DNA of 64,000 nt from CAYYTU01 sp964474655. GTDB taxonomy: Bacteria; Chloroflexota; Anaerolineae; B4-G1. The stretch covers positions 22,615-86,614 of the forward strand of contig CAYYTU010000006.1 of assembly GCA_964474655.1 (NCBI GenBank). Reading direction: 5' to 3'. The notes below the pieces were generated by a model. That model ran no database searches and was not told where the DNA came from. It was given only the letters and a program-made list of their open reading frames with translations. This document shows positions 24,005 through 31,998 of the stretch, one piece after another. Made by a program: the position numbers and the translations under genes. Each line of letters opens with the position of its first letter. The stretch's first letter is position 1.

Positions 24005-25330
24005 ATGAATTTGCGTGAGTTTGTCGCATGGGCCAAGGCAGAGGAGACGTTAATCGAAGTCTCCCGCAGCGTCGATCCGCACCTGGAGCTGGCGCAAGTA
24101 ATGTGCGCCCTCGACGGGCGCCCGGCCCTTTTCCAGCACGTGGCCCAGAAACCCAATTGGCGCATGCTGGCCGGGATGTGCGCCCGACGCGAACACTTCG
24201 CAGCAGCGTTGAGCTGCACAGTGCCCGAGCTGATCCAGCGAATGGCCGCTGCGCTGAAGCAAAAATCCTCTCCGCCGATAGAAGACCAGGCCCCCTGTCA
24301 GGAGGTAACAGAGACACCGATCGATCTGAACCGCTTCCCCATTCCCCGCTACCACCCGGATGACGGTGGGCCCTACATCACAGCAGGCGTGATGATCGTC
24401 AAGGACCAGCGCCTGGGGCGGAATATGGCGTTTCATCGCCTGATGCAGCTGGACGAAAGGCGCTTCGTGGCCCGCATCGTCGAGGGGCGCGGGACCCACA
24501 CGGCGATGGAGAACGCCCGTGGTGAGCTGCCCGTCGCCATCGTCATAGGCGCCCCGATCCAGGTATTGCTGGCGGGGGCGATGAGCCCGCCCAAGGGCGT
24601 TGACGAATTGAGCATCGCTCATACCCTGGCCCCGACGCCCTTGGCCCGTTGCCGGACGGTGGATCTGGAAGTGCCGGCAGAAGCGGAGCTGGTCCTGGAA
24701 GGACGTATCACGCATACTATGGCCCACGAAGGCCCCTTCCCGGATCTGACGGGCACCATGGATGGCGTGCGCCGTCAGCCGGTGATAGCGATCGAATGCA
24801 TCACGCACCGCCGCGAGCCGATCTTTCACGCCCTCCTCCCCAGTGGAATGGAGCATAAGAACCTGATGGGTATGCCCCGCGAACCGACCATCTTTGCAGC
24901 CGTCAACGAAGTCTGCCGCTGTACCGACGTCTACATCACGCCAGGCGGCATGTCCTGGCTACACGCCGTCGTCCAGATCGATAAGCAGCACGAAGAGGAT
25001 GGACGTCGGGCCATCTGGGCGGCGTTTAACGGTCATTCCTCGCTCAAACACGTCGTCGTAGTCGATACCGACATCGATATCTACAATACCGCCGAGGTGG
25101 AATGGGCCATCGCCACGCGCTTCCAGGCCGACCAAGACCTGGTGATGCTCTCCGATCAGCCGGGCAGCAGCCTGGACCCGTCAGCCTCTCAGGCCCCGGG
25201 CCAGAAGTCCCGCAGCGCCAAGATGGGATTGGACGCCACCGCCCCGCTGGGAGAGGAACGGGCCGGCTACGAGCGCGTCTCCTACCGCCCGGTCGACCTG
25301 ACCCATTACGATGTGACGACGCGCCGATAA
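24005..25330 (+). CDS. UbiD-family decarboxylase
   Basis: 441 residues. UbiD enzymes (de)carboxylate unsaturated or aromatic acids using prenylated FMN, which is made by UbiX. Recognisable blocks: LNRFPIPRYHPDDGGPYITAGV (the UbiD P-x-x-x-x-D-GG region, about 113-134), GTHTAMENA, AHEGPFPDLTG (about 239-249) and VVVDTDIDIYN (about 350-360) near the metal site. The N-terminal 50 residues match the family. No ubiX is seen in this window. The protein is slightly shorter than E. coli UbiD. Substrate unknown. Confidence 0.9.
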   Translation: MNLREFVAWAKAEETLIEVSRSVDPHLELAQVMCALDGRPALFQHVAQKPNWRMLAGMCARREHFAAALSCTVPELIQRMAAALKQKSSPPIEDQAPCQEVTETPIDLNRFPIPRYHPDDGGPYITAGVMIVKDQRLGRNMAFHRLMQLDERRFVARIVEGRGTHTAMENARGELPVAIVIGAPIQVLLAGAMSPPKGVDELSIAHTLAPTPLARCRTVDLEVPAEAELVLEGRITHTMAHEGPFPDLTGTMDGVRRQPVIAIECITHRREPIFHALLPSGMEHKNLMGMPREPTIFAAVNEVCRCTDVYITPGGMSWLHAVVQIDKQHEEDGRRAIWAAFNGHSSLKHVVVVDTDIDIYNTAEVEWAIATRFQADQDLVMLSDQPGSSLDPSASQAPGQKSRSAKMGLDATAPLGEERAGYERVSYRPVDLTHYDVTTRR

Positions 25331-25342
25331 GCCACCAGTCTC

Positions 25343-25371
25343 TTCACAACTCCTGCGAACTATTGTATAAT
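25343..25371 (+). promoter_or_regulatory. Promoter of the mcmB-like/meaB operon
   Basis: TTCACA (25343-25348), 17-base spacer, TATAAT (25366-25371). The leader is about 27 bases and carries AACGAGGAG before the ATG at 25405. Confidence 0.7.
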
Positions 25372-25404
25372 CAGAGGTCAGCGTAAGGCAAGAACGAGGA
25401 GACT

Positions 25405-25803
25405 ATGCCCGAACAATTGCGTATTCTGATCGCCAAACCCGGCCTCGACGGTCACGACCGGGGGGCCAAAGTCGTCGCCCGGGCGCTGCGCGATGCCGGC
25501 ATGGAGGTCGTCTACACCGGCCTGCGGCAGACGCCGACTATGATCGCCGACGCCGCGCTCCAGGAAGACGTAGACGCCGTCGGGCTGAGCATCCTCTCCG
25601 GCGCCCATATGACGCTTGTGCCCCGCGTATTGGAGAAGCTACAAGAGGCCGATCTGGAACACATCGACGTCTTCGTGGGCGGTATCATCCCAGAAGAAGA
25701 TAGCGAGACATTGCGCGAGATGGGAGTAGCAGGGGTCTTTGGCCCCGGCTCCAGCTTGCAGGCGATAGCGGATTCCATCCGGCAGACCTTGACCGGATGC
25801 TGA
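25405..25803 (+). CDS. Cobalamin-binding subunit, methylmalonyl-CoA mutase C-terminal type
   Basis: 132 residues, a free-standing B12-binding domain. The D-x-H-x-x-G cobalamin ligand motif appears as LDGHDRG (about 14-20), followed by the conserved LSILSGAHM and FVGGIIP blocks, typical of the small subunit or C-terminal domain of acyl-CoA mutases. The large catalytic subunit is not in this window. It is followed after 1 base by the MeaB chaperone gene, which supports a role in a mutase complex. Confidence 0.9.
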   Translation: MPEQLRILIAKPGLDGHDRGAKVVARALRDAGMEVVYTGLRQTPTMIADAALQEDVDAVGLSILSGAHMTLVPRVLEKLQEADLEHIDVFVGGIIPEEDSETLREMGVAGVFGPGSSLQAIADSIRQTLTGC

Positions 25804-25804
25804 C

Positions 25805-26758
25805 GTGGATTTGGTGACAGAGGCGCTTGAGGGAAACCGCCGCGCGCTGGCTCGCCTCATCTCGCTGATCGAGGACGATCATCCCCAGGCCCGTGCAGCT
25901 CTCGCGGCGCTCTACCCCCACACCGGACAGGCCCAGATCGTCGGAGTAACCGGGCCGCCCGGTTCCGGCAAGAGTACGCTGGTCAACGCCTTGGCCCAAG
26001 AGCTGCGTCAGCGGGATATTCCCGTCGGCATCGTGGCCGTGGACCCTACCAGTCCTTTCACCGGCGGGGCCCTGCTGGGCGATCGGGTGCGGATGCACGA
26101 TCTGGCCGGCGATTCCAAGGTCTTCATCCGCAGTATGGCCTCGCGCGGCAACCTGGGCGGCCTGGCGCAGGCCACCAGCGACGTCGCCAAGGTGCTGGAC
26201 GCGGCCGGATTTGCCGTCGTGCTGGTAGAGACGGTCGGCGCAGGGCAAGCCGAGGTCGATGTAGCCCGCACCGTGCACACGACCGTCGTGGTGGAGACGC
26301 CGGGCATGGGCGACGAGGTCCAGGCGCTCAAGGCCGGCTTGATGGAGATCGCGGACATATTCGTGGTCAACAAGGCCGATCGTCCCGGCGCAGATGCTAC
26401 GATGCAGGCGCTACGGATGGTCGTCGGGCACGATAGCGCTCTTTCAGATGACGGGGATAGCTGGCATCCGCCTATGCTTCAAACCGTGGCCTCGCGGGGC
26501 ATCGGCGTGCCGGAGCTGTGGGAGGCTATCGCGGCCCATCGTGAGCATCTCCGCACCGGCGGACGCTGGGCCGACCAGGCCCGCGAACGCGCCACGGCGG
26601 AGCTGTGCGACGTCCTCCAGCGCGACTTGTTCCGCCACCTGCTCGACCGCATCGGCGAAGACGCTTGGGAACGCTGGGTGGAGCGGATCGCAGCCCGAGA
26701 GGTCGATGTCTATACCGCGGCCCGGCTCATCCAGGAACACCAGGAGAGTGACCAATGA
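25805..26758 (+). CDS. meaB: MeaB/ArgK-type G-protein chaperone of acyl-CoA mutase
   Basis: 317 residues, GTG start one base after the stop of the B12-binding gene. Walker A GPPGSGKST (about 46-54), the switch region VDPTSPFTGGALLGDRVRM (about 78-96), VETVGAGQAEVDV, and NKAD (about 194-197) specify a SIMIBI GTPase of the MeaB family. It loads and protects cobalamin on methylmalonyl-CoA mutase. Translational coupling with the preceding gene is likely, and its own stop overlaps the next start by 4 bases. Confidence 0.95.
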   Translation: MDLVTEALEGNRRALARLISLIEDDHPQARAALAALYPHTGQAQIVGVTGPPGSGKSTLVNALAQELRQRDIPVGIVAVDPTSPFTGGALLGDRVRMHDLAGDSKVFIRSMASRGNLGGLAQATSDVAKVLDAAGFAVVLVETVGAGQAEVDVARTVHTTVVVETPGMGDEVQALKAGLMEIADIFVVNKADRPGADATMQALRMVVGHDSALSDDGDSWHPPMLQTVASRGIGVPELWEAIAAHREHLRTGGRWADQARERATAELCDVLQRDLFRHLLDRIGEDAWERWVERIAAREVDVYTAARLIQEHQESDQ

Positions 26759-27375
26759 CCCGATTACTTCTAATTCGCCACGGACGCTCCACCTGGAACG
26801 CTGACTATCGCATTCAGGGCCAGGCCGACCCGCCGCTGGATGAAACGGGGCGTGATCAAGCTGATCAGCTGGCCCAGCGGCTGCTCGCCGAACCCCCGCC
26901 CATACTTTACGCCAGCCCCCTCCAGCGCGCTCAGGAGACCGCCCGGATCATCGCCGACCAGATAGGCGTGCCCGTACAGCTCGACGCGCGGTTCCAGGAG
27001 CTGGATGTGGGCTTGATCGAGGGATTGACCTGGGAGGAGGTGCTGGAGCAGTACCCAGACTTTGCACGTCGTTGGGAGGAGAACCCACGTGAGGCCGAGA
27101 TCCCCGGAGCAGAGGACCGCTCCGCCTTCCGCTCGCGAGTTGTGACGGCCTTCGAGGATATTATGGCCCAGCACGATGACGAGACCATCGGCGTGGTGGC
27201 CCACGGAGGCACGTTGGGCACCTACCTCAATCATATGCTTGGGCTGCCTCCTGGTTTCTCGCACTTCCAGTTTTTCAACGCCTCGCTGAGCATCGTGGAT
27301 CAACATGGGAAATTCCCCCGCGTGGTGTTGCTAAACGACTGCTGTCATCTGCAAAATAAGGAGGAGAGTCTATGA
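26755..27375 (+). CDS. Histidine phosphatase family protein (phosphoglycerate-mutase-like)
   Basis: 206 residues. LLLIRHGRSTWN (about 4-15) has the RHG catalytic motif with the phosphorylated histidine. YASPLQRAQETARII and VVAHGGTLG (second catalytic His) complete the active site. This is the broad-specificity GpmB/CobC-like branch. Clustering with B12-dependent genes would fit CobC (alpha-ribazole phosphatase), but nothing in the sequence decides this. Starts in a 4-base overlap with meaB. Confidence 0.85.
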   Translation: MTRLLLIRHGRSTWNADYRIQGQADPPLDETGRDQADQLAQRLLAEPPPILYASPLQRAQETARIIADQIGVPVQLDARFQELDVGLIEGLTWEEVLEQYPDFARRWEENPREAEIPGAEDRSAFRSRVVTAFEDIMAQHDDETIGVVAHGGTLGTYLNHMLGLPPGFSHFQFFNASLSIVDQHGKFPRVVLLNDCCHLQNKEESL

Positions 27376-27908
27376 TCGTAGGCGCAAAGGTCCGCTTGCG
27401 ACCCATTGAACGTGAGGATCTACCGCGCTTCGTTGAGTGGTTTGCCGACCACGAGGTCCGTCGCTTCTTGCGGACATATGTCCCGTTCTCCCTGGAACAG
27501 GAGAAGCGATGGTTCGAGAACTTGCAGGAGCAAATCGACCGGCAAGAGACCGTCATGATGGCCATTGAGACCACCGAGAGCGTACACATCGGGAACGTCA
27601 GCCTGAGCTCCATCGATTGGAAGAACCGCACAGCCGAGATGGGAATCGTCATCGGCGAAAAAGCCTACTGGAACCAGGGCTACGGCACCGACGCCATCCG
27701 CACGATGCTGAATCTGGCCTTTGGCGAGATGAACCTTCACCGCGTCTACCTGCGCGTCGACGCTGATAATGAGCGCGGGATCGCTTGCTACCAGAAAGCA
27801 GGCTTTCAGCACGAAGGCACGTATCGCGAAGCCATATTCAAAGAGGGTAACTATCAAGATCAACACGTAATGAGCATCTTACAATCGGAGTTTGAGATCA
27901 ATGTGTAA
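27372..27908 (+). CDS. RimJ/RimL-like GNAT acetyltransferase
   Basis: 178 residues. Opens with VRLRPIEREDLPRFVEWFAD, the usual start of RimJ-type GNATs. The acetyl-CoA site is IGEKAYWNQGYGTDAI (about 94-109) and the late motif NERGIACYQKAGFQHEG. Likely an amine or N-terminal acetyltransferase, substrate unknown. It overlaps the phosphatase gene by 4 bases. Confidence 0.85.
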   Translation: MIVGAKVRLRPIEREDLPRFVEWFADHEVRRFLRTYVPFSLEQEKRWFENLQEQIDRQETVMMAIETTESVHIGNVSLSSIDWKNRTAEMGIVIGEKAYWNQGYGTDAIRTMLNLAFGEMNLHRVYLRVDADNERGIACYQKAGFQHEGTYREAIFKEGNYQDQHVMSILQSEFEINV

Positions 27909-27921
27909 AGTCAGAGGAAGT

Positions 27922-28881
27922 ATGCACGGGCAGATCAAGTTATTTGCCGGTACCGGATGCATGGACCTGGCGGAAGAGATAAGCGAATACGTCAACGTCC
28001 CACTATCCGGGCGAGAGATCAAGGTCTTTCCCAACGAAAATATCTTCGTCCAGTTGCACGAGAGCATTCGCGGGCAAGATGTCTTTTTGATCCAGACGAC
28101 CTCATCACCGGTCAACTACAACATCATGGAATTATTGATTTTTTTGGATGCGATCAAACGCGCATCGCCCGATCGCATCACTGTCGTCATTCCCTACCTG
28201 TCCTATTGTCGATCGGACAAAAAGGACAAGCCCCGAGTGCCCATCACCGCTCGTCTGCTAGCCGATATGATCGGCGTGACCGGCGTCGACCGCTACGTCT
28301 TCCTTGATCTGCACGCTCAGCAGATCCAGGGGTTCTATAGCATGCCCGGTGACGTCCTAACCGTCTTCCCCCTGATCTCCGATCACTTCCGAAAGAAAAA
28401 CCTGAAGAAGGCCGTCGTCGTGGCCGCCGATCTCGGCTTTGCCAAGAAGGCCCGCAACCTGGCGGCCGAGTTAAACCTGCCGCTGGCGCTGGTCGAAAAG
28501 CGTCGCATCAACGTGGACACCGAGGCCCTCACCCTGGTCGGAGAAGTGGAGGATCACGACGTCATCATCGTGGACGACGAGGTCGATACCGGCGGCACGA
28601 TGGTCAACGCTGTCCACAAAGTACGTGAGCACGGCGCCCGGGACATCTACCTCAGCTTCGCCCATCCGATTTTTTCGGGTGACGCGGTCGAGCGATTGAA
28701 GGCCCTCCCGGTCAAGGAGACCGTGACCACAAACTCCATCCCCATTCCCGAAGACGTCAAAGCAGGATGGGATAACCTGAAAATCAAGACCGTCGCCGGA
28801 CTGCTGGGAGACGTGATCAAGTGCGTCCACGGCGGGCGGAGTGTGGGCAATCTATTCAAGGCCTATCAGAGCTACAAGTAG
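27922..28881 (+). CDS. prs: Ribose-phosphate pyrophosphokinase (PRPP synthetase)
   Basis: 319 residues from the ATG at 27922, chosen for its AGAGGA ribosome site and because MHGQIKLFAGTGC is where family similarity begins. It makes PRPP from ribose-5-phosphate and ATP for nucleotide and His/Trp synthesis. PYLSYCRSDKKDKPRVPIT (about 92-110) corresponds to the flexible ATP loop, DLHAQQIQGFY (about 130-140) to the metal site, and VIIVDDEVDTGGTM (about 213-226) to the PRPP loop. Length is normal. Confidence 0.95.
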   Translation: MHGQIKLFAGTGCMDLAEEISEYVNVPLSGREIKVFPNENIFVQLHESIRGQDVFLIQTTSSPVNYNIMELLIFLDAIKRASPDRITVVIPYLSYCRSDKKDKPRVPITARLLADMIGVTGVDRYVFLDLHAQQIQGFYSMPGDVLTVFPLISDHFRKKNLKKAVVVAADLGFAKKARNLAAELNLPLALVEKRRINVDTEALTLVGEVEDHDVIIVDDEVDTGGTMVNAVHKVREHGARDIYLSFAHPIFSGDAVERLKALPVKETVTTNSIPIPEDVKAGWDNLKIKTVAGLLGDVIKCVHGGRSVGNLFKAYQSYK

Positions 28882-28894
28882 CGGACATAGCGCT

Positions 28895-29368
28895 ATGCAG
28901 AAACAACCCACCTCGCGAATGTGCTTCGTCTGCGGTCGGCAGAACCCGGTAGGCCTGAAGATGAACTTCTACGAAGATCACGATGCGGGAGAAGTCTGGG
29001 TCGAGACCACTGTGCCTGACGACTATCAGGGCTACCCGGGCGTGGTTCACGGCGGCATCGTCTCCGCTATCCTCGACGAAACCGCCGGGCGCGCGGTGCT
29101 GATTAATGGGTCGGACGAGGACTTGATGGCCACGTTGAGGCTGACCATTCGTTATCGCCGTCCGACGCCGACCGAGACGCCGTTGACGGTCATTGGATGG
29201 GTAGAGCGCCGGAGCGGGATGGGAGCGCGGGTCGGCGGCGAGATCCGCTTACCCGATGGCACCGTCACCGCCGAGTGTGAAGCGCTCGTGGCCCCACCGC
29301 CGCAGGAATTCCGGACCGCCTGGCAATCCGAGAAGGCGTACTGGAAAGTAGATGGTGCAGGCGAGTGA
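28895..29368 (+). CDS. Hotdog-fold thioesterase (PaaI-like)
   Basis: 157 residues from the ATG at 28895, just after the prs stop. MCFVCGRQNPVGLKMNFY is a CFVCG-type N-terminus common in this subgroup. VVHGGIVSAILDETAG (about 50-65) is the catalytic hotdog motif. It hydrolyses acyl-CoA thioesters; the chain specificity is unknown. It shares 4 bases with the next gene. Confidence 0.85.
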   Translation: MQKQPTSRMCFVCGRQNPVGLKMNFYEDHDAGEVWVETTVPDDYQGYPGVVHGGIVSAILDETAGRAVLINGSDEDLMATLRLTIRYRRPTPTETPLTVIGWVERRSGMGARVGGEIRLPDGTVTAECEALVAPPPQEFRTAWQSEKAYWKVDGAGE

Positions 29369-30351
29369 CTGCTGCTGATCACATCGGCGTGGTTCTGGCA
29401 GCCGGGCGCGGCACGCGTCTGGGCGCCCTTACCGACGAGCGATCCAAAGGAATGATGCCCATCGTCGGGCAACCGATGATCGAGCGGGTGCTGACAATGT
29501 TGGCGCAAGGCGGTCTTGAGCGCTTCATCGTCGTGGCGCACCCAGAAGACCAGGCGCTGATCGATCACCTCAGCCAACCACCGTGGGGCGAGCGCGTCCG
29601 CTGGGCCTATCAGGAGGAACGGCAGGGGATGACCCACGCCCTCGAACAGGCCGCGCCGCTGGTGCGGGAGGCCAATCGGGACATCTTCGTCCTCGCCTCG
29701 TGTGATAACCTCTACCCGGAGGGCCACGTCGAAGCCCTGATCGCCCGGCAGCAGGAGGAGAACCTTGCCGCTGCACTCACGCTGATGTGGATTCCGCGCC
29801 AGCAGGCCTCGGCCACGGGTGTCGTGATCCTGGAAGATGATCGAGTGCGCGCGATCATCGAGAAGCCCCAACCAACCCAGATCCCGACCTACGCTCGAAG
29901 CGGCGAAGTCCTGGCGGCCCCTTCGCTCTACGTTCTATCCACGCACATCCTGGATTATCTCCATCGTGTCACACTCTCACCGCGCGGGGAGCGCGAGTTT
30001 CCCGACGCCCTTCAGCTATTGATCAAGGAGGGGAACGCAGTCGGGGGCAAGGTCGTATCAGGCCGTATGACGCTCACGCGCCGGGCGGATATGCTGACCA
30101 TCAACCGACACTTTTTGCGACGTCTGGCCCGCCCTGTCGTGGCACCAGAGCTGCCAGTCGGGGTCGATCTCATTCCCCCCGTCTACATCGAATCGAAAGC
30201 GGTGGTCAAACCTAATTGTCAGCTGGGGCCGGAGGTCTATCTTGAAAGAGGCGCCCACATCGGCAAAGGAGCCAGCTTGCGCCGGGCGGTCGTGCTCCGG
30301 GGAGCAAAGGTAACCCCGGGAGCAGCAATCGCGGATGGAGTCGTAGCGTAA
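29365..30351 (+). CDS. Sugar-phosphate nucleotidyltransferase with a short left-handed helix tail
   Basis: 328 residues, GTG start within the end of the thioesterase gene. The nucleotide-binding loop is VVLAAGRGTRLGALTDERSK (about 8-27), a G-x-G-T-R-L...K signature of NDP-sugar pyrophosphorylases of the GlmU/RmlA type. FVLASCDNLYPEGHVEAL carries the metal-binding Asp. Residues about 270-328 have hexapeptide repeats (IESKAV, LGPEV, IGKGASL, VTPGAAI). It makes an NDP-sugar, probably for surface glycans; sugar specificity is not evident. Confidence 0.85.
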   Translation: MTAADHIGVVLAAGRGTRLGALTDERSKGMMPIVGQPMIERVLTMLAQGGLERFIVVAHPEDQALIDHLSQPPWGERVRWAYQEERQGMTHALEQAAPLVREANRDIFVLASCDNLYPEGHVEALIARQQEENLAAALTLMWIPRQQASATGVVILEDDRVRAIIEKPQPTQIPTYARSGEVLAAPSLYVLSTHILDYLHRVTLSPRGEREFPDALQLLIKEGNAVGGKVVSGRMTLTRRADMLTINRHFLRRLARPVVAPELPVGVDLIPPVYIESKAVVKPNCQLGPEVYLERGAHIGKGASLRRAVVLRGAKVTPGAAIADGVVA

Positions 30352-30364
30352 ATAAGCGGCATAG

Positions 30365-30392
30365 AAAAAGCCCCGCGGATATTCACGGGGCT
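30365..30392 (-). terminator. Rho-independent terminator of mreB
   Basis: On the minus strand AGCCCCG...CGGGGCT (7-bp stem, 10-base loop) is followed by TTTTT. It lies 23 bases beyond the mreB stop. On the plus strand the same hairpin follows the nucleotidyltransferase gene but lacks a T-run. Confidence 0.8.
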
Positions 30393-30414
30393 GTGATTCT
30401 CTATGACCGTCGGC

Positions 30415-31419
30415 TTACAGATCAGGGACGCTGCGCTGTAGAATCTCAAACTGCTCCAGCCCCTTGCCAGCGCCCAGGGCCACACAGGCCTGAGGAGCAT
30501 CGGCCACGTAAGCCGCCACCCCCGTCTCCTGGGTGATAAATTCATCCATCTTGCGCAGCAGAGATCCTCCACCAACCAGCACCATTCCGCGGTCGATGAT
30601 ATCCGATGAAAGCTCTGGAGGCGTACGTTCCAGCACTGCCTTGACCATATCGATCACGGCTGAAAGCGGTTCCGCGAGCGCCTCGACCACTTCCTCAGAG
30701 GTGATGGTGATTCGATGGGGTAACCCGGCCACCTGATCTCGCCCCTGGACGTCGATCGTCAACTCCTCCTCCAGCGGCAAAGCGGCCCCAATCTCGATCT
30801 TGATCTTCTCCGCCGTCATCTCGCCGATCATCAGGTTGTACTTGCGGCGGATGTAAGACATAATGGCTTCGTTCATCCGCACGCCGCCAATGCGCACCGA
30901 GTTCGCCACCACGATACCGTTCAAGGCCACGACGGCAGCCTCGGTTGTCCCCCCGCCCATATTGACCACCATATTACCAGCTGGCGAGCCCACGGGTAGA
31001 CCAGCCCCGATGGCGCCGGCCAATGGCTCTGGAATCAGATGTGCCTCTCCCGCTCCGGCGTCCAGCGCTGCCTCACGGACAGCGCGACGCTCCACGCTGG
31101 TCACACCGAAGGGCACGCTGACCATTACCCGGGGCTTGAAGAGTTGGAAGCGCCCACAGGCCTTGCGGATGAAATACTCCAACATCCGTTGTGTGACTCG
31201 ATAATCGGCGATCACGCCATCGCGCATCGGGCGCATCACCTCAATGACGTCAGGTGCTCGTCCCAGCATCGCCCGCGCCTCCTTACCCACGGCCCTGATC
31301 TTGTACTCCTCAGGGGCGACGGCAACTACCGAAGGCTCTTGCAGGACGATACCCCGGCCTCGCACATAGACCAACACATTGACCGTCCCCAGGTCAATTC
31401 CTAAATCTTTGCTGAACAT
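30415..31419 (-). CDS. mreB: Rod-shape-determining actin homologue MreB
   Basis: 334 residues. Bacterial actin. DLGIDLGTVNVLVYV (phosphate 1, about 5-19), MVVNMGGGTTEAAVV (phosphate 2, about 150-164), the adenosine site GMVLVGGGSLLRKMD (about 283-297), and the MreB-typical KIKIEIGAA are all present. It polymerises under the membrane and guides cell-wall synthesis. mreC and mreD are not adjacent. It faces the nucleotidyltransferase gene with a terminator between. Confidence 0.95.
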   Translation of the reverse strand: MFSKDLGIDLGTVNVLVYVRGRGIVLQEPSVVAVAPEEYKIRAVGKEARAMLGRAPDVIEVMRPMRDGVIADYRVTQRMLEYFIRKACGRFQLFKPRVMVSVPFGVTSVERRAVREAALDAGAGEAHLIPEPLAGAIGAGLPVGSPAGNMVVNMGGGTTEAAVVALNGIVVANSVRIGGVRMNEAIMSYIRRKYNLMIGEMTAEKIKIEIGAALPLEEELTIDVQGRDQVAGLPHRITITSEEVVEALAEPLSAVIDMVKAVLERTPPELSSDIIDRGMVLVGGGSLLRKMDEFITQETGVAAYVADAPQACVALGAGKGLEQFEILQRSVPDL

Positions 31420-31458
31420 CCTCTTTCCTTCCGGCTAACTCCCGGCGCAGATGGTAAA

Positions 31459-31617
31459 TTAACTCCTGCAGTTTAGCGACCCCAGACTTCGTAAATCTAC
31501 CGTCGACGATTTGGGGGGCAAAATAACCCCGCTTTGCCTCTAAATTGGGTTCGCAAACCACATTTTAAGACGTCCGAAGTCTCTGATCCTCAAAATTTTG
31601 AAAAATGCAGGAGTCAA
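31459..31617 (+). mobile_element. MITE-like element, family A copy 2 (uninterrupted)
   Basis: 159 bp with ends TTAACTCCTGC (31459-31469) and GCAGGAGTCAA (31607-31617). About 87% identical over the left 79 bases to the copy at 17561, in the same orientation. It preserves the empty site that element C occupies in copy 1. No coding capacity. Confidence 0.75.
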
Positions 31618-31785
31618 GATGGTATCTAAGACTCGGCAGGCGACCACACGTAAAATCGCCCCGTACGGCGAAGGAATGATACACGGTTTCTTCGATTTGT
31701 CCAGCTTGTATGCAAACTGACGCCCCATCAGGGGCCGATTCACGCCAGGCACATTGCCCCAGCACACCAGCGTCCAGGTGTAAGC

Positions 31786-31881
31786 GGGCAAACGAAGCAT
31801 TTCCAAAGCACCCTAGACGCATTAGATTGCCTACAGGCGCGTTTACCGAGCGTATCAACCCCAGCTTCGCTTGCCTTGTTC
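31786..31881 (-). repeat. MITE-like element, family D copy 2 (inverted)
   Basis: The inverse complement aligns without gaps over 96 bases with 3550-3645, about 85% identical. Its ends keep the inverted pair GGCAAACGAAGC/GCTTCGCTTGCC with one mismatch. Confidence 0.75.
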
Positions 31882-31998
31882 GCATCTGAGTACACTCTGT
31901 GGCATTGAAGGCGCTTTCGCAGACGATTCGCTTCGAAAACCCTCAGCTTCCCTCACCGTTTGCATGCATTCTGTGGGCGGGCAGCAGCCCAAGAGCCC

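Larger units (their letters stand above)
31420..31998. other. Intergenic region with one family A and one family D element
   Basis: No gene is supported: reading frames crossing it are composed of the two repeats. It lies between the mreB start and the pcrA end (both minus strand). Bases 31620-31780 and 31890-31998 show no further structure I could support. Confidence 0.6.

Noticed and set aside
24005..25803. UbiD and the B12-binding gene as one operon
   Set aside because: A good promoter lies between them (25343-25371), so the B12/meaB operon has its own start.
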